NCBI GenBank assembly: GCA_016218915.1
Contig: JACRCQ010000006.1
Span: 1-64,000, forward strand
Direction of reading: 5' to 3'
Source of the DNA: Deltaproteobacteria bacterium
GTDB taxonomy: Bacteria; Myxococcota_A; Polyangia; Polyangiales; Polyangiaceae
Length of the DNA: 64,000 nucleotides
This document shows, piece after piece, positions 41,991 to 53,021 of this stretch. A model generated the notes under the pieces. The model ran no database searches. It saw only the letters and a program-made list of their open reading frames with translations, and was not told the origin of the DNA. The translations under genes were made by a program, and so were the position numbers. Positions within the stretch are counted from its first letter, which is position 1. Each line of letters begins with the position of its first letter.

Positions 41991-42320
41991 ATGGCATCCA
42001 ATAACATCCACGCGTTTTCCGACCAGAACTTTGAAACCGAAGTGCTCAAGGCGGACAAGCCTGTCCTGGTCGACTTCACGGCTACCTGGTGCGGACCGTG
42101 CAAAGCCCTGGCGCCGGTCGTGGAGAAGCTCGCCGACGAGCTGGCTGGCAAGGTCAAGGTGGGCAAGGTCGACATCGACGCCTCGCCCGACGTGTCTGCG
42201 CGGTACGGCGTGCGCAGCGTGCCCACGGTGATGGTGTTCAAGGGTGGACAGCGCGTGGCGCAGCACGTGGGGATGACCAACCGCGACACGCTGGTCAAGC
42301 TGATCGCGAGCGAGGGCTGA
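41991..42320 (+). CDS. trxA: thioredoxin
   Basis: 109-residue cytoplasmic disulfide reductase. The active site WCGPC lies in VLVDFTATWCGPCKALAP, with the cis-Pro in VRSVPTVMVFKGG. Typical length, no signal peptide. The ATG has GGAG six bases upstream and a recognisable promoter at 41903. It reduces target proteins using electrons from thioredoxin reductase, which is not in the window. Confidence 0.97.
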   Translation: MASNNIHAFSDQNFETEVLKADKPVLVDFTATWCGPCKALAPVVEKLADELAGKVKVGKVDIDASPDVSARYGVRSVPTVMVFKGGQRVAQHVGMTNRDTLVKLIASEG

Positions 42321-42430
42321 GCGTCCTCGAAGCCGTACTGCCTGAATTTCCCGGGCTAGCGGGAGAGCTGAACCGACCTGAGCGGGTGACTGTCGCCTGT
42401 CGTCCGACGTGTTAGCCTAGGCGGACCTTG

Positions 42431-44431
42431 ATGCACCAGGACGCGAATCTGGTGGCGCTGCGCGACCATCTGCTCGGCTCGTACCTCGTCGGCACGGCGG
42501 ACGTGCGCTTCTACCTTCGCGAGGTGATCGGCGAAGGAGGCCAGGGTTGGGTCTACAAGGCGAACTACGACGAGCCTGACGGCATGTGGGTCGTGGTCAA
42601 GATCCTGCGCCCGGACAGCGTCAACGAAGAGACCTTCGAGCGTTTTCGCAGGGAGGCCGAGGTGCTGCGCATGCTCGGCGCGCAGGCCACGCCCACGCCG
42701 AACGTGGTGCGGTTCTACGACCACGGCCTTGCAGTGGTCGGCGTGCCTGGGGGTGGCGAGCCGGTGCAGATGCCGTTCACGGTCCTCGAGTACGTGGATG
42801 GCGTGACGCTCGCAAAGGTGCTCGAGGGACCGCCACGTCGAGCTCTCCCTGTGGAGCGCGTGCGTCGCGTGCTGCGCCAGGTGGTCCGGGCTCTGGAGAC
42901 CGTCCACGCCCATCGGGTCGTCCATCGCGATCTCAAGCCTTCCAACATCCTTCTCACCATGCAGGGCACCACAGAGGTGGCCAAGGTCACCGACTTCGGG
43001 CTGGTCAAGCTCGTGGACTTCAAGCTCACCCAGACAGCAACCGTTGCTGGTGCGAGCCTGGGCTATGCTCCGCCCGAGCAGTACGAGCAGGGCAATGAGC
43101 GCGTATCGGCTCGCACGGACGTCTTCAGCCTTTCGGCGATCATCTACGAGGCGCTCGCCGGCTGCGAGGCGTTCCCCTACAAAGAAGGGGAGAACCCCCT
43201 GCGACTCATCTCGCGCCTGCTGACCGCTCCCAGGCCTACGCTCGCTGCGCGCGGCTCTGCGATCGCCCCTGAGCTGGTCGGACAGCCTGACCTGATCGCC
43301 GCCCTGGATCGCGAGATCTGTCGAGGAACCCAGTCAGACCCGGGGCAGCGCCATGGGACCTGCCGGGAGCTGTGGGATGCCGTCGAGCCCGTGCTGCGCG
43401 AGGCTGCGCAGCGTGGCGGAGCCGTTGCGGGCGATCTGCGCCCTGCCTCTGCCGAGGTGCCGGTCAAGATCGACGCGTACGCTGACGCCCATCGCCACAC
43501 GGACGTCAACCGCTGGTCCGTGCTTGGGCAGGGCTCCATCCGCAACGTGATCGACATGTCGAAGCCGGTGTCGCGCGTGCTCTGCGAGCCTGTGCCGGAC
43601 ATGCAGGTTCGCAAGGCGCTGATCGGCGCAGATGGCTCGATGATCGCGATCGGGCCGCAGGGATTCCATCGCTGGGACGGTGCGCGATGGTCCGAGCTGC
43701 CGGTGCCGGCGGGGATCGAGCCTCGGGCCGTACGAGGGCTGACGCGCACGCACGATCAGCAGCTGCTGGTGTATGGCGATCGCGGGCTGGCATCTGTGGT
43801 GGGTCCGACGGGCGTTGCCGAACCCTTGACGTCGCCTCTGACAGACCTGTGCTTTCACTGTGCGTGGTGCGATCCGGACGGATCGGTGGCGCTGGTTGGC
43901 GAGCGGCTCTCTCGCCCGGCAGGCGTGGTGGTGCTGGTGGGACGCGGAGAAGCTCCTCGGGTGCGATTCCTGGACTGGACGCCACGGCTGCGCTCGGTGG
44001 TGCGGCTGACCAACGGCACGATGGTGGCAAGCGGCGATGCAGGTGCGCTGGTGCAGATCGACGCGAGCGGCAACACGCCGATTCCCTGGGAGAGGACCGC
44101 ACATCTCTACGATCTGTCGGCACGTCCGGATGGCGGCGCTTCGGTCGTGGGCACAGGGGGTCACGCTCTTTCGATGACAGAGCGTCTCACAGTCCACCTC
44201 GAAGCTGTACAGACCACGCGCGATCTGCTGGCGGTGGACATCGGCGCGGACGGCGCGATGTGGACAGCCGCTGCAGCGGGCAGGATCCTTCGAAGATCCC
44301 GCGGGGTTTGGGAAAGAATTCCCACCGACCCATCGGTGACCTCCCGGTTTGCGGTCATTGGCCCTACAGACGTAGGCGTGTTGGCAATGGCTGAAGATGG
44401 TCTCGTGATCGAAGTGCGTCAGGGATTCTGA
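42431..44431 (+). CDS. Ser/Thr kinase with propeller-like C-terminal region
   Basis: 666 residues. The kinase domain (about 25-300) has GEGGQGWVY, Lys57 in VVVK, HRD (Asp167), DFG (Asp188) and PPEQ. A linker of about 50 residues follows. The last about 320 residues are a set of short strands with repeated patterns such as GADGSMIAIGPQGFHRWDG, QLLVYGDRGLASVVG, TMVASGDAGALVQID and DGAMWTAAAAGRILRR. These look like blades of a beta-propeller that could sense a ligand or protein partner. No membrane segment is evident, so the propeller is probably cytoplasmic. The ATG at 42431 was preferred over a TTG three bases earlier. It sits 12 bases before the metallophosphoesterase gene. Confidence 0.88.
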   Translation: MHQDANLVALRDHLLGSYLVGTADVRFYLREVIGEGGQGWVYKANYDEPDGMWVVVKILRPDSVNEETFERFRREAEVLRMLGAQATPTPNVVRFYDHGLAVVGVPGGGEPVQMPFTVLEYVDGVTLAKVLEGPPRRALPVERVRRVLRQVVRALETVHAHRVVHRDLKPSNILLTMQGTTEVAKVTDFGLVKLVDFKLTQTATVAGASLGYAPPEQYEQGNERVSARTDVFSLSAIIYEALAGCEAFPYKEGENPLRLISRLLTAPRPTLAARGSAIAPELVGQPDLIAALDREICRGTQSDPGQRHGTCRELWDAVEPVLREAAQRGGAVAGDLRPASAEVPVKIDAYADAHRHTDVNRWSVLGQGSIRNVIDMSKPVSRVLCEPVPDMQVRKALIGADGSMIAIGPQGFHRWDGARWSELPVPAGIEPRAVRGLTRTHDQQLLVYGDRGLASVVGPTGVAEPLTSPLTDLCFHCAWCDPDGSVALVGERLSRPAGVVVLVGRGEAPRVRFLDWTPRLRSVVRLTNGTMVASGDAGALVQIDASGNTPIPWERTAHLYDLSARPDGGASVVGTGGHALSMTERLTVHLEAVQTTRDLLAVDIGADGAMWTAAAAGRILRRSRGVWERIPTDPSVTSRFAVIGPTDVGVLAMAEDGLVIEVRQGF

Positions 44432-44442
44432 CCGGAGCACGC

Positions 44443-45693
44443 GTGGCGCAAACCCTGCAAGCAACGCGTGGCTCGTTGCCCGGTGTCCAGGCATCGGAGC
44501 GGCGCTCCCGTGCGAAGAATGCCCGGGCCAGGGCACACAGCAGACGGCTCTCGCCGTTCCTGCTGGTGCTCACCGGCTGGACCGCGCTGGCGCACGTGCC
44601 TGTGGCGATGGCGTCAGCGATGGCTGCAAGTGCGCTCGGTCTCCCCTGGCCATGGGCCATCGGCGCCGCGCTCGCCGTCGCGCTCGTGTTGCCGTTCCAT
44701 AGGCGCATGCTCGCGATGATGCCAGACCGGCCGCGTCCACGCTGGCAGCTCGCGCTCATCGAGGCACCCTACTTTGCCCACTGGTGTGCGGCTTCCTTTG
44801 CGCTCGCGTGGACGACCGCTGCAGCGATGGCGTGGGTGGTGGGGCGCATCGCCTTGGGACACGCTCCCTTCGGATTGAATCAGGCTGCGTTGTGGGGATA
44901 CCTGACAGGCGCGCTGGTCGCGGCCTGGGGTGTGTGGGTGCGACGCAAGTGGGTGCGGGTTCGTCGCCTGGACGTGCCGGTGAGAGGGCTGGATCCAGTT
45001 TTCCACGGCTACAAGATCGTGCAGCTCTCCGACCTGCACCTCGGCAGCTTCAACCCAGAGGAGACTGCCCTCCGATGGGTGCGTCTGGCGAACAGCCTGG
45101 ATGCGGATCTCATCGCGGTCACTGGCGATCTGATCACGAGCGGGGAGGACTATTACGCCTCGGTACAGAGCGTGATCCGCGAGCTGCGCGCCCGCGACGG
45201 CGTCGTGGTCTCGCCGGGCAATCACGACTACTTCGGCGACGCCGAGGCCCTGTTCGATCACGTGCGGGCATCTGGGGCGAGGCTGCTGCGCAACGAGGGT
45301 TTCACGCTTCGCAGAGGCGGCGCTTCGCTGCAGGTCGCGGGCGTGGACGACACGTGGACGCGCAGGGCAGACGTGCATGCTGCGCTGGCCAAGCGACCGG
45401 ACGGTGCTCCCACGGTGCTGCTGGCGCACGACCCTGATCTGTTTCCGATTGCAGCTGCGCGCGGGGTGCAGCTGGTGCTCAGCGGTCACACGCATGGCGG
45501 CCAGATCGCCGTGCCGTTTCTGGCAAGGTGGATCAATCTCTCGAAGCTCTCGCACAGGTACCACCTGGGATTGTATCGGGACGGCCCCTCGCACCTGTTC
45601 GTCAGCGGTGGATTGGGAACGACGGGTCCGCCGATCCGAGTGGGCAGCGCGCCGGAGATCTGCGTGATCAGGCTGGTGGCGAGCCACGCGTAG
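44443..45693 (+). CDS. membrane-anchored metallophosphoesterase
   Basis: 416 residues, GTG start with GGAG upstream. The first 155 residues carry four hydrophobic segments (LSPFLLVLTGWTAL, WAIGAALAVALVLPF, FALAWTTAAAMAWVV, LTGALVAAWGVWV). The C-terminal phosphoesterase has the full metal-binding set: DLHLG, GDLI, GNHD, and SGHTHGGQ. It resembles the YkuE/YaeI branch that acts on lipid-linked phosphate compounds such as UDP-diacylglucosamine; that substrate is inference. It likely shares a transcript with the kinase gene. A strong palindrome follows the stop. Confidence 0.9.
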   Translation: MAQTLQATRGSLPGVQASERRSRAKNARARAHSRRLSPFLLVLTGWTALAHVPVAMASAMAASALGLPWPWAIGAALAVALVLPFHRRMLAMMPDRPRPRWQLALIEAPYFAHWCAASFALAWTTAAAMAWVVGRIALGHAPFGLNQAALWGYLTGALVAAWGVWVRRKWVRVRRLDVPVRGLDPVFHGYKIVQLSDLHLGSFNPEETALRWVRLANSLDADLIAVTGDLITSGEDYYASVQSVIRELRARDGVVVSPGNHDYFGDAEALFDHVRASGARLLRNEGFTLRRGGASLQVAGVDDTWTRRADVHAALAKRPDGAPTVLLAHDPDLFPIAAARGVQLVLSGHTHGGQIAVPFLARWINLSKLSHRYHLGLYRDGPSHLFVSGGLGTTGPPIRVGSAPEICVIRLVASHA

Positions 45694-45702
45694 AGCCACT
45701 GG

Positions 45703-45724
45703 GCGTGGAGCCGCGGCTCCACGC
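45703..45724. terminator. 22-bp perfect palindrome between convergent genes
   Basis: Perfect inverted repeat GCGTGGAGCC / GGCTCCACGC around central GC, lying 9 bases after one stop codon and 19 before the opposing gene's stop. Its location fits a bidirectional transcription end, but there is no T-run, and the hairpin would need to open its CG-rich centre for a loop. Confidence 0.5.
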
Positions 45725-45743
45725 TCGCGGCCCCGAGCTCCTG

Positions 45744-46121
45744 CTACTCCAGCTTCATCTCGTCCACGTGCAGGCCGGTGCAGCTCGCAGGATCGCCCTT
45801 GATCGGCGGTGAGAACGCGCTGACAGGCACGGTCACCACTTCGCTCTGTCCGCTCGCGAGCTTCTTGGAGCATTGCTTCTCAGCCTCGTGCTCGGTCGCT
45901 CCGCACGTGATGATGACGTCCCAGCACGGGCGCGCCGGGTCCGGCCCGGCCGACGTCGCTGTGCATGCGAACGTCGTGGGGGACTGCGGCGTACAGTTGA
46001 CCGTGATGCGCGCGTTCGGGGCAGAGCCTTGCGATCGGCAGCCGCTGAGCGCCAGCGTGCCCAGCGTGAGCGTAACCAAGCCGACGAAGCGAGCGCGAGA
46101 AATTGCGATCCAGAGGGGCAT
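45744..46121 (-). CDS. small predicted lipoprotein
   Basis: 125 residues. The signal sequence FVGLVTLTLGTLALSGC has a classical lipobox (Cys28). The mature part is a short beta-rich domain with Cys in VNCTPQSPTTFACTATS, ARPCWDVIITCG, AEKQCSKKL and ASCTGL, so up to three disulfides. It ends HVDEMKLE. No family recognised. It is convergent with the phosphoesterase gene and divergent from the large lipoprotein gene that starts 96 bases away. Confidence 0.75.
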   Translation of the reverse strand: MPLWIAISRARFVGLVTLTLGTLALSGCRSQGSAPNARITVNCTPQSPTTFACTATSAGPDPARPCWDVIITCGATEHEAEKQCSKKLASGQSEVVTVPVSAFSPPIKGDPASCTGLHVDEMKLE

Positions 46122-46217
46122 GCCCCATTTACCACCGAATCGGCAGGTCGGAGCAATGCGTCTGACAGAGCCCCGACGGACTTGTTCCGGATCGCTTCAC
46201 GTGCGAGCTTTCGACTC

Positions 46218-49200
46218 GTGCCTCGCGGAATCATCTCTTCGGCAGCGCTCTGGGCTCTCGGGCTCTTGATCGCAGCCTGCAGCTCGCAGCCTTCCACTCC
46301 GCTGGCCGCCCCGAATGTGGCAGCCTCGGCACGCACCCCCAGCGCAACGCTCCCATCGGGATGGGACTACCACCCCAAGGCGCCGGCCGGGCTTCGCACG
46401 CGTCTGACCTTCGAGGATGGCCGTTGGCTGTTCGCAGGCGCGCGTGGGGAACGCTGGCTCGCGGATCCACGCGAAGCGACCGCTGCATCAGCCTCGATGC
46501 TCGCCGATGAGGACCTGGTCGCGATCCTCCGTTCGCAGCAGGGCGACTACACGTTCGTGGGCTCCAACGGGACCTTGTACGTGTCCAAGCAGCCGCTGGG
46601 CTTGTTCACGGAAGTGGTGCGTCCAGCGCGCAAGCTCACGCATGTCGTGGGGCGGGGTGCGACTCTGCTCGGCGTTCCGGAAGCCGGAGGATTGGTGCGG
46701 TCGTCGGACGGGGGACGGACCTTTCAACCTGTTGCGTTCGAGGGCGGACGCATCTTCGACATGGCGGTGGCATCGGACGGTCGCGCGTTGATTCTGAGCG
46801 CACCGGAGCAGCTCTGGGAGTCGACGGACGGTGGGACGACCTTCAAGCTGTCTGCGTCGAAGACGATTGGCGCGATGTCGGCCGAGGTCGATGCCTCAGG
46901 GGATCTGGTGGCGCGGGGACTTCTTCGCTCGGTGGCATGGCGAAAGGGTGCGCCGAGCATGCAGCCACTGCCGGGTCCAGTGGAGGCGCCCGACTACGAC
47001 CTGATGACCGACCCGAAGCCTGGACCCAGTGGTGCCGCGTTGAACGCGGGCTCTGCCACGCTCCAGGGCACGCGCTACCTCGAAGCGGTCGCCCCGAAGA
47101 AGCCCGGATCGCCCTGGACTCTGATCACGTCGGAGCTGCTGGGCCGGGCCACGGTCGACACGTCGATCCCTGGCACATCCGAATGCGCGCGCATGCTGGT
47201 GGCAGCCTCCCGAGAGCTCGTAGTGCTGGGCTGCCTCGTCGGGAGCAAGAGCGGCCAGGCTTTGATGATGCCGACGCTCAAGCTGTTCGTGAGCAACGAC
47301 GGGGGCATGACCTTCGAGTCGAAGCTCGCCGGGCTCGTAGCCGACGAGCGCAGGGCTCGGATGCGCCTGCTTCCGTCAGGCACGCTGCTCCTCACGGGCG
47401 CGTGTCGACCGGTCACGCGCCGGCTTTGCCAGGTTTCGGCTCCGGTGCGAGTTGCCGTGAGCCGCGGGCGAACGTCGCTGCACCTGGGAGAGGTCGAGAC
47501 GGCCAAAGCCCCGATGGCGCCGGTCCAGGCGATCGGCGTGGAGGTGTCGCCGGACGGCAAGCGCATCTACTGGGCGGGCCGTCTCGCAGCAGGGCGAGCG
47601 CTGGCGATGTTCGTGTCCGACGACGAAGGCGCGACCTTCAAGCCGATCGTGCTCGAGCCGAATCGCCTGGGTCTTGGGAGTGCGGACGAGGCACGATCGC
47701 TGTTCGAGACCTCGCAGCCCGACGAGCTTGGAATGGACGAGCAGGGCAACGTGTCGCTCACGCTCACCATGCCCAACGGGCGCATGTGGCTCGTGTTCGA
47801 TCGCGAGGGCCGCGTGGGCTCGTCGCGCATCCTGCCCCCGGAATCGCCGATGATCGCCGCTGCCGGGCGTCACGCGTTGGTGTTCGGCGCAAAGGACGGC
47901 GCGGTACAGGTGAGCCACGACGGTGGGGGCGCGTTCGAGAAGCTGGGAACGCTCCCCATGGATGCGCAGGTCGAAGCCGGTCAATCGGTGGTGGCGTGCC
48001 GGGCGGTTGGCTGCGCGATGGGCAGCGCGTTCTCGTGGCAGGGGTGGACCTCTGCGCCTGGCGGTAGGATCGAGTCGCCGCAGGCAAAGGAGCAGGCGGC
48101 GCCCGCCAAGCTTCTCACGCCGATCGTCTGCAAGGTGCCGCAGGGCCCCTGGCACCAGCTGCCGCGCGTGGAACGTCCTGTGACCGCGTTCGATGCCGAT
48201 CGCGGCGGCACGGCCTGGAGCGCGATCGTGCGTGAGCACAAGCGCGGAGCCGTGAGCTTCGTGGCTGCGCGCTCGACCCCCAAGCCGCACGTCGACACGA
48301 TCCAAGTGCTTCAGCCGGCGGCAACCGATGACGTCGCGCTGGTCACCAGCTCCCAGGCCGAAGGAATGGCGGCCCTGCGCTATCCGATCGAGCGCGATTC
48401 CGATGGCGAGCTCAAGTTCGGCAGGCCTCTGCGCAACATCGAGGTGGGGTGGGTGAACCTCTACGATGCAGGCGTCAAGCGCGCGAAGCTCGCTGAATCG
48501 GGCACGCTCGGGCCTGAGGATGCCGCCGGGTGGCGTCCAGGCGAGGAGGTCACCGCGAACGCAGCGATCCTCTCGGTGTCGATGGGAGGCATCTACGTGT
48601 GCCCGCATGCATCGTGCGAAGGCAGCGACAAGCTCGGGGCCTTCCTCGACCTCGCAGGGCAAGCGCATCCGATCTCGGTCCCGAAGTGGCCGACGTTCGT
48701 GTTCAGCGGCCAGCATCTGTCGGCGCGCGGCGACATCATCCGGGTGGAGGGCAAGGATGTCCCGCTGGCGTTCCTGCAGGAGACGCTCGCCCTCGCCCGG
48801 GCGCACCGTGCGGAAGGTGGATTCCGGTTCGATGCCATGACCTTCCTTCCCGAGAGCGCGCGGCAGGACAAGTTCCGCGTGCAGTTCTCCTGGGCGTTCA
48901 TGGAAGGGACGCACGTCAACGCGCTGTCGGTCACGCTCGTGCATCCCACGGAGCCCGCGGCCTACGCGCGCATTCTGCAGTTCCGGGCCGCGGACGAGGG
49001 GGTTGCGACGGTGATCCCAGCGCCGCTCCTGTCCGAAGCGGGCGATCCGCCGCGCGCCTGCACCCCAGCGGATCGCAAGTCGTCATACCGCATCGTGGCT
49101 CCCACCAGCGGGGGGCGTCGCCATCCGATCCGGATCGACGGTGCGACCGACAAGCCGATGTGGTTGCTGTCGGACGATGCGGTCGTGTTCGGCAGGGCCG

Positions 49201-49460
49201 GCGCGGCGTGTGTGTCGATGCTCGGCACGGTCAACGTCGGCCCGGAGAGCACCAGCACGAGTGCGCTGATCGACGTGGCCAACCTGCAGGCGTCGTGGCT
49301 GTTCGAATTCGATCCATCCGAGTCGGGCCTGCAGTGGCGCAGCATGCAGTGCGCATTCGACCCTTCGGTCCGGCCGCCGCCTTCCGTCATGGCCGACAAA
49401 GCGGATGAAGCGCCTGCAACTGCAACAATCGGCCTGGGCCGGATCACGACGCACCCGTAG
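46218..49460 (+). CDS. large lipoprotein with BNR/Asp-box repeats
   Basis: About 1,080 residues from a GTG at 46218. The signal sequence SSAALWALGLLIAAC gives the lipid-anchoring Cys. The N-terminal half has repeated sialidase-type Asp boxes (SSDGGRTFQPV, TDGGTTFKLS, NDGGMTFESK, DDEGATFKPI, HDGGGAFEKL), each at the end of a propeller blade, which suggests one or two beta-propellers. The C-terminal third has few landmarks and four or more Cys. No sialidase catalytic residues are assigned, so it is probably a binding or structural surface protein. The frame is open upstream over the opposite-strand lipoprotein gene, which is not coding here. Start uncertain. Confidence 0.8.
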   Translation: MPRGIISSAALWALGLLIAACSSQPSTPLAAPNVAASARTPSATLPSGWDYHPKAPAGLRTRLTFEDGRWLFAGARGERWLADPREATAASASMLADEDLVAILRSQQGDYTFVGSNGTLYVSKQPLGLFTEVVRPARKLTHVVGRGATLLGVPEAGGLVRSSDGGRTFQPVAFEGGRIFDMAVASDGRALILSAPEQLWESTDGGTTFKLSASKTIGAMSAEVDASGDLVARGLLRSVAWRKGAPSMQPLPGPVEAPDYDLMTDPKPGPSGAALNAGSATLQGTRYLEAVAPKKPGSPWTLITSELLGRATVDTSIPGTSECARMLVAASRELVVLGCLVGSKSGQALMMPTLKLFVSNDGGMTFESKLAGLVADERRARMRLLPSGTLLLTGACRPVTRRLCQVSAPVRVAVSRGRTSLHLGEVETAKAPMAPVQAIGVEVSPDGKRIYWAGRLAAGRALAMFVSDDEGATFKPIVLEPNRLGLGSADEARSLFETSQPDELGMDEQGNVSLTLTMPNGRMWLVFDREGRVGSSRILPPESPMIAAAGRHALVFGAKDGAVQVSHDGGGAFEKLGTLPMDAQVEAGQSVVACRAVGCAMGSAFSWQGWTSAPGGRIESPQAKEQAAPAKLLTPIVCKVPQGPWHQLPRVERPVTAFDADRGGTAWSAIVREHKRGAVSFVAARSTPKPHVDTIQVLQPAATDDVALVTSSQAEGMAALRYPIERDSDGELKFGRPLRNIEVGWVNLYDAGVKRAKLAESGTLGPEDAAGWRPGEEVTANAAILSVSMGGIYVCPHASCEGSDKLGAFLDLAGQAHPISVPKWPTFVFSGQHLSARGDIIRVEGKDVPLAFLQETLALARAHRAEGGFRFDAMTFLPESARQDKFRVQFSWAFMEGTHVNALSVTLVHPTEPAAYARILQFRAADEGVATVIPAPLLSEAGDPPRACTPADRKSSYRIVAPTSGGRRHPIRIDGATDKPMWLLSDDAVVFGRAGAACVSMLGTVNVGPESTSTSALIDVANLQASWLFEFDPSESGLQWRSMQCAFDPSVRPPPSVMADKADEAPATATIGLGRITTHP

Positions 49461-49545
49461 CTTGCAGAGCACGATCCCGGTAGAATGCCGACGGTAGCTC
49501 GCGTTCTTCGTCTTCCTTGCCAGGTGCGCAGACAAGGGATTGCCC

Positions 49546-51654
49546 ATGAGAAGTTGGCGGCCGTCGTGTTGGATCGGGGGGGCCGTTTTCTTCGTGGCGT
49601 GCTCGCAGAGTCCGACAGGTGAAACGCCGATGCCGCCTGCCTGGGACGGTGGAGAGGACGGCGCGGCCGGAGGTAGCGCGGGAGATGGCGGCTCCGCCGG
49701 AACCGATGCGGGGGGCGGCACGGCCGGCGACGAAGCTTCGACCGACGCACCCCCGGACACCAAGGTCGACTCCGATGCACAGACCAACCCTTGCGAGGGA
49801 ATGGTGTGCAACAAGCCTCCGGCCAAGGAGTGCGCGGACGCGGACAACCTCAAGGTCTACAACGCGACGGGCACGTGCTCCGAGGGGCTGTGCTCCTACT
49901 CCTTCTCGACCACGCCCTGTCCGCAAGGCTGCGAGAACGGCGCCTGCAAGAACGACCCTTGCCTGGGGGTGACCTGCAACAGCCCGCCGGCGAAGTTCTG
50001 CTCCGACCCGACCCACCTGAGCGTCTACGACGTCCCGGGCACGTGCACCAACGGCGATTGCTCCTACACCACGCACGAGGAATACTGCGGATTCGGTTGC
50101 GACAACGCTGCCTGCAAGGGCGATCCCTGCGTAGGTGTGACCTGCAACCAGCCTCCGGCTTCCTTCTGCTCGGACCCGGACAACCTCGTGGTCTACGAGG
50201 TGCCCGGCAAGTGCACCAACGGCGTGTGCGCCTACACCAACCACGAGCAGTTCTGCTCCTTCGGCTGCGAGAACGGCGCATGCAAAGGCGACCCGTGCGC
50301 AGGCGTGACCTGCAACCAGCCCCCTGCCGCGTTCTGCGCCGGCCCCAGCACGCTTCGCACCTTCGCAGCGACCGGCACGTGCAACCAAGGCTCGTGCGGC
50401 TACACCTCCACCGATGTGCCCTGCGCGCATGGATGCGTGTCAGGCGCCTGCAACGAATGTGTGAACGACAGCGAATGCGGCGCCGGCAAGTGGTGCTCCA
50501 GCCAGAAGTGCGTCGCTTGCACGCAGGACCAGCACTGCGGCGCGAGCTGCACCGACTGCTCGGCGATCGGCCAGGTCTGTGCTGCAGGCGCGTGCGCGTG
50601 CCCTGCGAACACCAAGCTCTGCGCCGGATCCTGCGTGGCGCTGAACCTGCCGCAGTCGGGTTGCTCCAACACCGGCTCCTGCTCACCTTGCCCGCTGCCT
50701 GCCTTTGCCACTGCCACCGATTGCAGCGGCGCAGGGCAGACCTGCAGCTTCACCTGCGATGCCGCTCTGCACCGCGTCAAGAACGGCGCCTCGTGCGACT
50801 GCGACAGCGCCGGGCATTGGACCGAATCCGGCGGCGTGTGCGTGTGCGCCTCGGGCTACGTGCCCCAGGGCAATACCTGCGTTCCCGCTTGCACGGGCAC
50901 CTCGGCCAACGGGTTCTGCTACTGGTACGTTTCGACCGCCGCCGCATTCGATGCTGCAGAGGCTGCGTGCGTGTCCCAGGGGGGACATCTCGCGTCGATC
51001 ACGAGCCAGGCCGAGAACGACACGGTCAAGGCGCTGGCCGTGGCGAACGCGTGGTTCGGGCTGCGCGATCCGGGCACGTCGCAGACGGCTTCAACCTCGG
51101 GCGACGACTGCACGGACATCATCGTGGCGAACGCGGCCGGTGGGACCTACTCCGGGTCGACCTCGAGCGCGTACGACGACATCGGTCCCTGCTCCAAGAC
51201 GTCCAACGGCGCAAAGGACAAGTTCTTCAAGCTGACGATCACCACGCAATGGACGTGGGTGTTCTCGACGTCGGGCAGCAACTTCGACACGTACCTGGGG
51301 TTGTACAACTGGACGACTGGATCGAGCTACACGGGCTGCGTCGGCGGCTTCATCGCGTGCGATGACGACTCCGGCTCGAACTACACCTCGCGCGTCATCC
51401 GGAATCTGGCGCCTGGAACGTACCTGATCAATGTGGATGGCAGCTCGAGCTCAGAATACGGGAGCCTCAGCCTGCACCTGCGCAGGTTCGAGTTCACCGA
51501 CGGCACCGTGCACAACTACCAGAACTGGTCTGCGAAGGAGCCGTCGAACTCCAGCAACAACGAGCGCTGCACCGAGATGATCTCCTCGAGCGGCGCGTGG
51601 AACGACCTGTCCTGCACCGCGACCCATCCCTACGTGTGCAAGAAGCCGCTGTAG
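49546..51654 (+). CDS. Cys-rich lipoprotein with split C-type lectin domain
   Basis: 702 residues from an ATG with AAGGG upstream; lipobox FVAC. A Gly/Ala/Asp linker is followed by four repeats of exactly 56 residues (about 81-304), each starting (N/D)PCxGxxCN and ending GCxxxAC. More Cys-rich segments follow. A C-type lectin domain begins near 449 (FCYWYVSTAAAFDAAEAAC, GGHLASITS, WFGLRD), is interrupted at about 509-648 by another beta-rich domain (DDCTDIIVAN, FFKLTITTQWTWVF, NLAPGTYLINVDG), and resumes with FTDGTVHNYQNW, KEPSN, ERCTEM, WNDLSC and HPYVCKK. The inserted domain resembles pre-peptidase C-terminal folds. Likely a surface sugar-binding adhesin. Confidence 0.85.
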   Translation: MRSWRPSCWIGGAVFFVACSQSPTGETPMPPAWDGGEDGAAGGSAGDGGSAGTDAGGGTAGDEASTDAPPDTKVDSDAQTNPCEGMVCNKPPAKECADADNLKVYNATGTCSEGLCSYSFSTTPCPQGCENGACKNDPCLGVTCNSPPAKFCSDPTHLSVYDVPGTCTNGDCSYTTHEEYCGFGCDNAACKGDPCVGVTCNQPPASFCSDPDNLVVYEVPGKCTNGVCAYTNHEQFCSFGCENGACKGDPCAGVTCNQPPAAFCAGPSTLRTFAATGTCNQGSCGYTSTDVPCAHGCVSGACNECVNDSECGAGKWCSSQKCVACTQDQHCGASCTDCSAIGQVCAAGACACPANTKLCAGSCVALNLPQSGCSNTGSCSPCPLPAFATATDCSGAGQTCSFTCDAALHRVKNGASCDCDSAGHWTESGGVCVCASGYVPQGNTCVPACTGTSANGFCYWYVSTAAAFDAAEAACVSQGGHLASITSQAENDTVKALAVANAWFGLRDPGTSQTASTSGDDCTDIIVANAAGGTYSGSTSSAYDDIGPCSKTSNGAKDKFFKLTITTQWTWVFSTSGSNFDTYLGLYNWTTGSSYTGCVGGFIACDDDSGSNYTSRVIRNLAPGTYLINVDGSSSSEYGSLSLHLRRFEFTDGTVHNYQNWSAKEPSNSSNNERCTEMISSSGAWNDLSCTATHPYVCKKPL

Positions 51655-51722
51655 CCAGGCTGCTCAGCACGGGTCTGCAGCCCGGTCTGGCGCCCTCCAT
51701 GCCTCCCGGCTAGGGATCGCGC

Positions 51723-53017
<1,295 letters not shown>

Positions 53018-53021
<4 letters not shown>

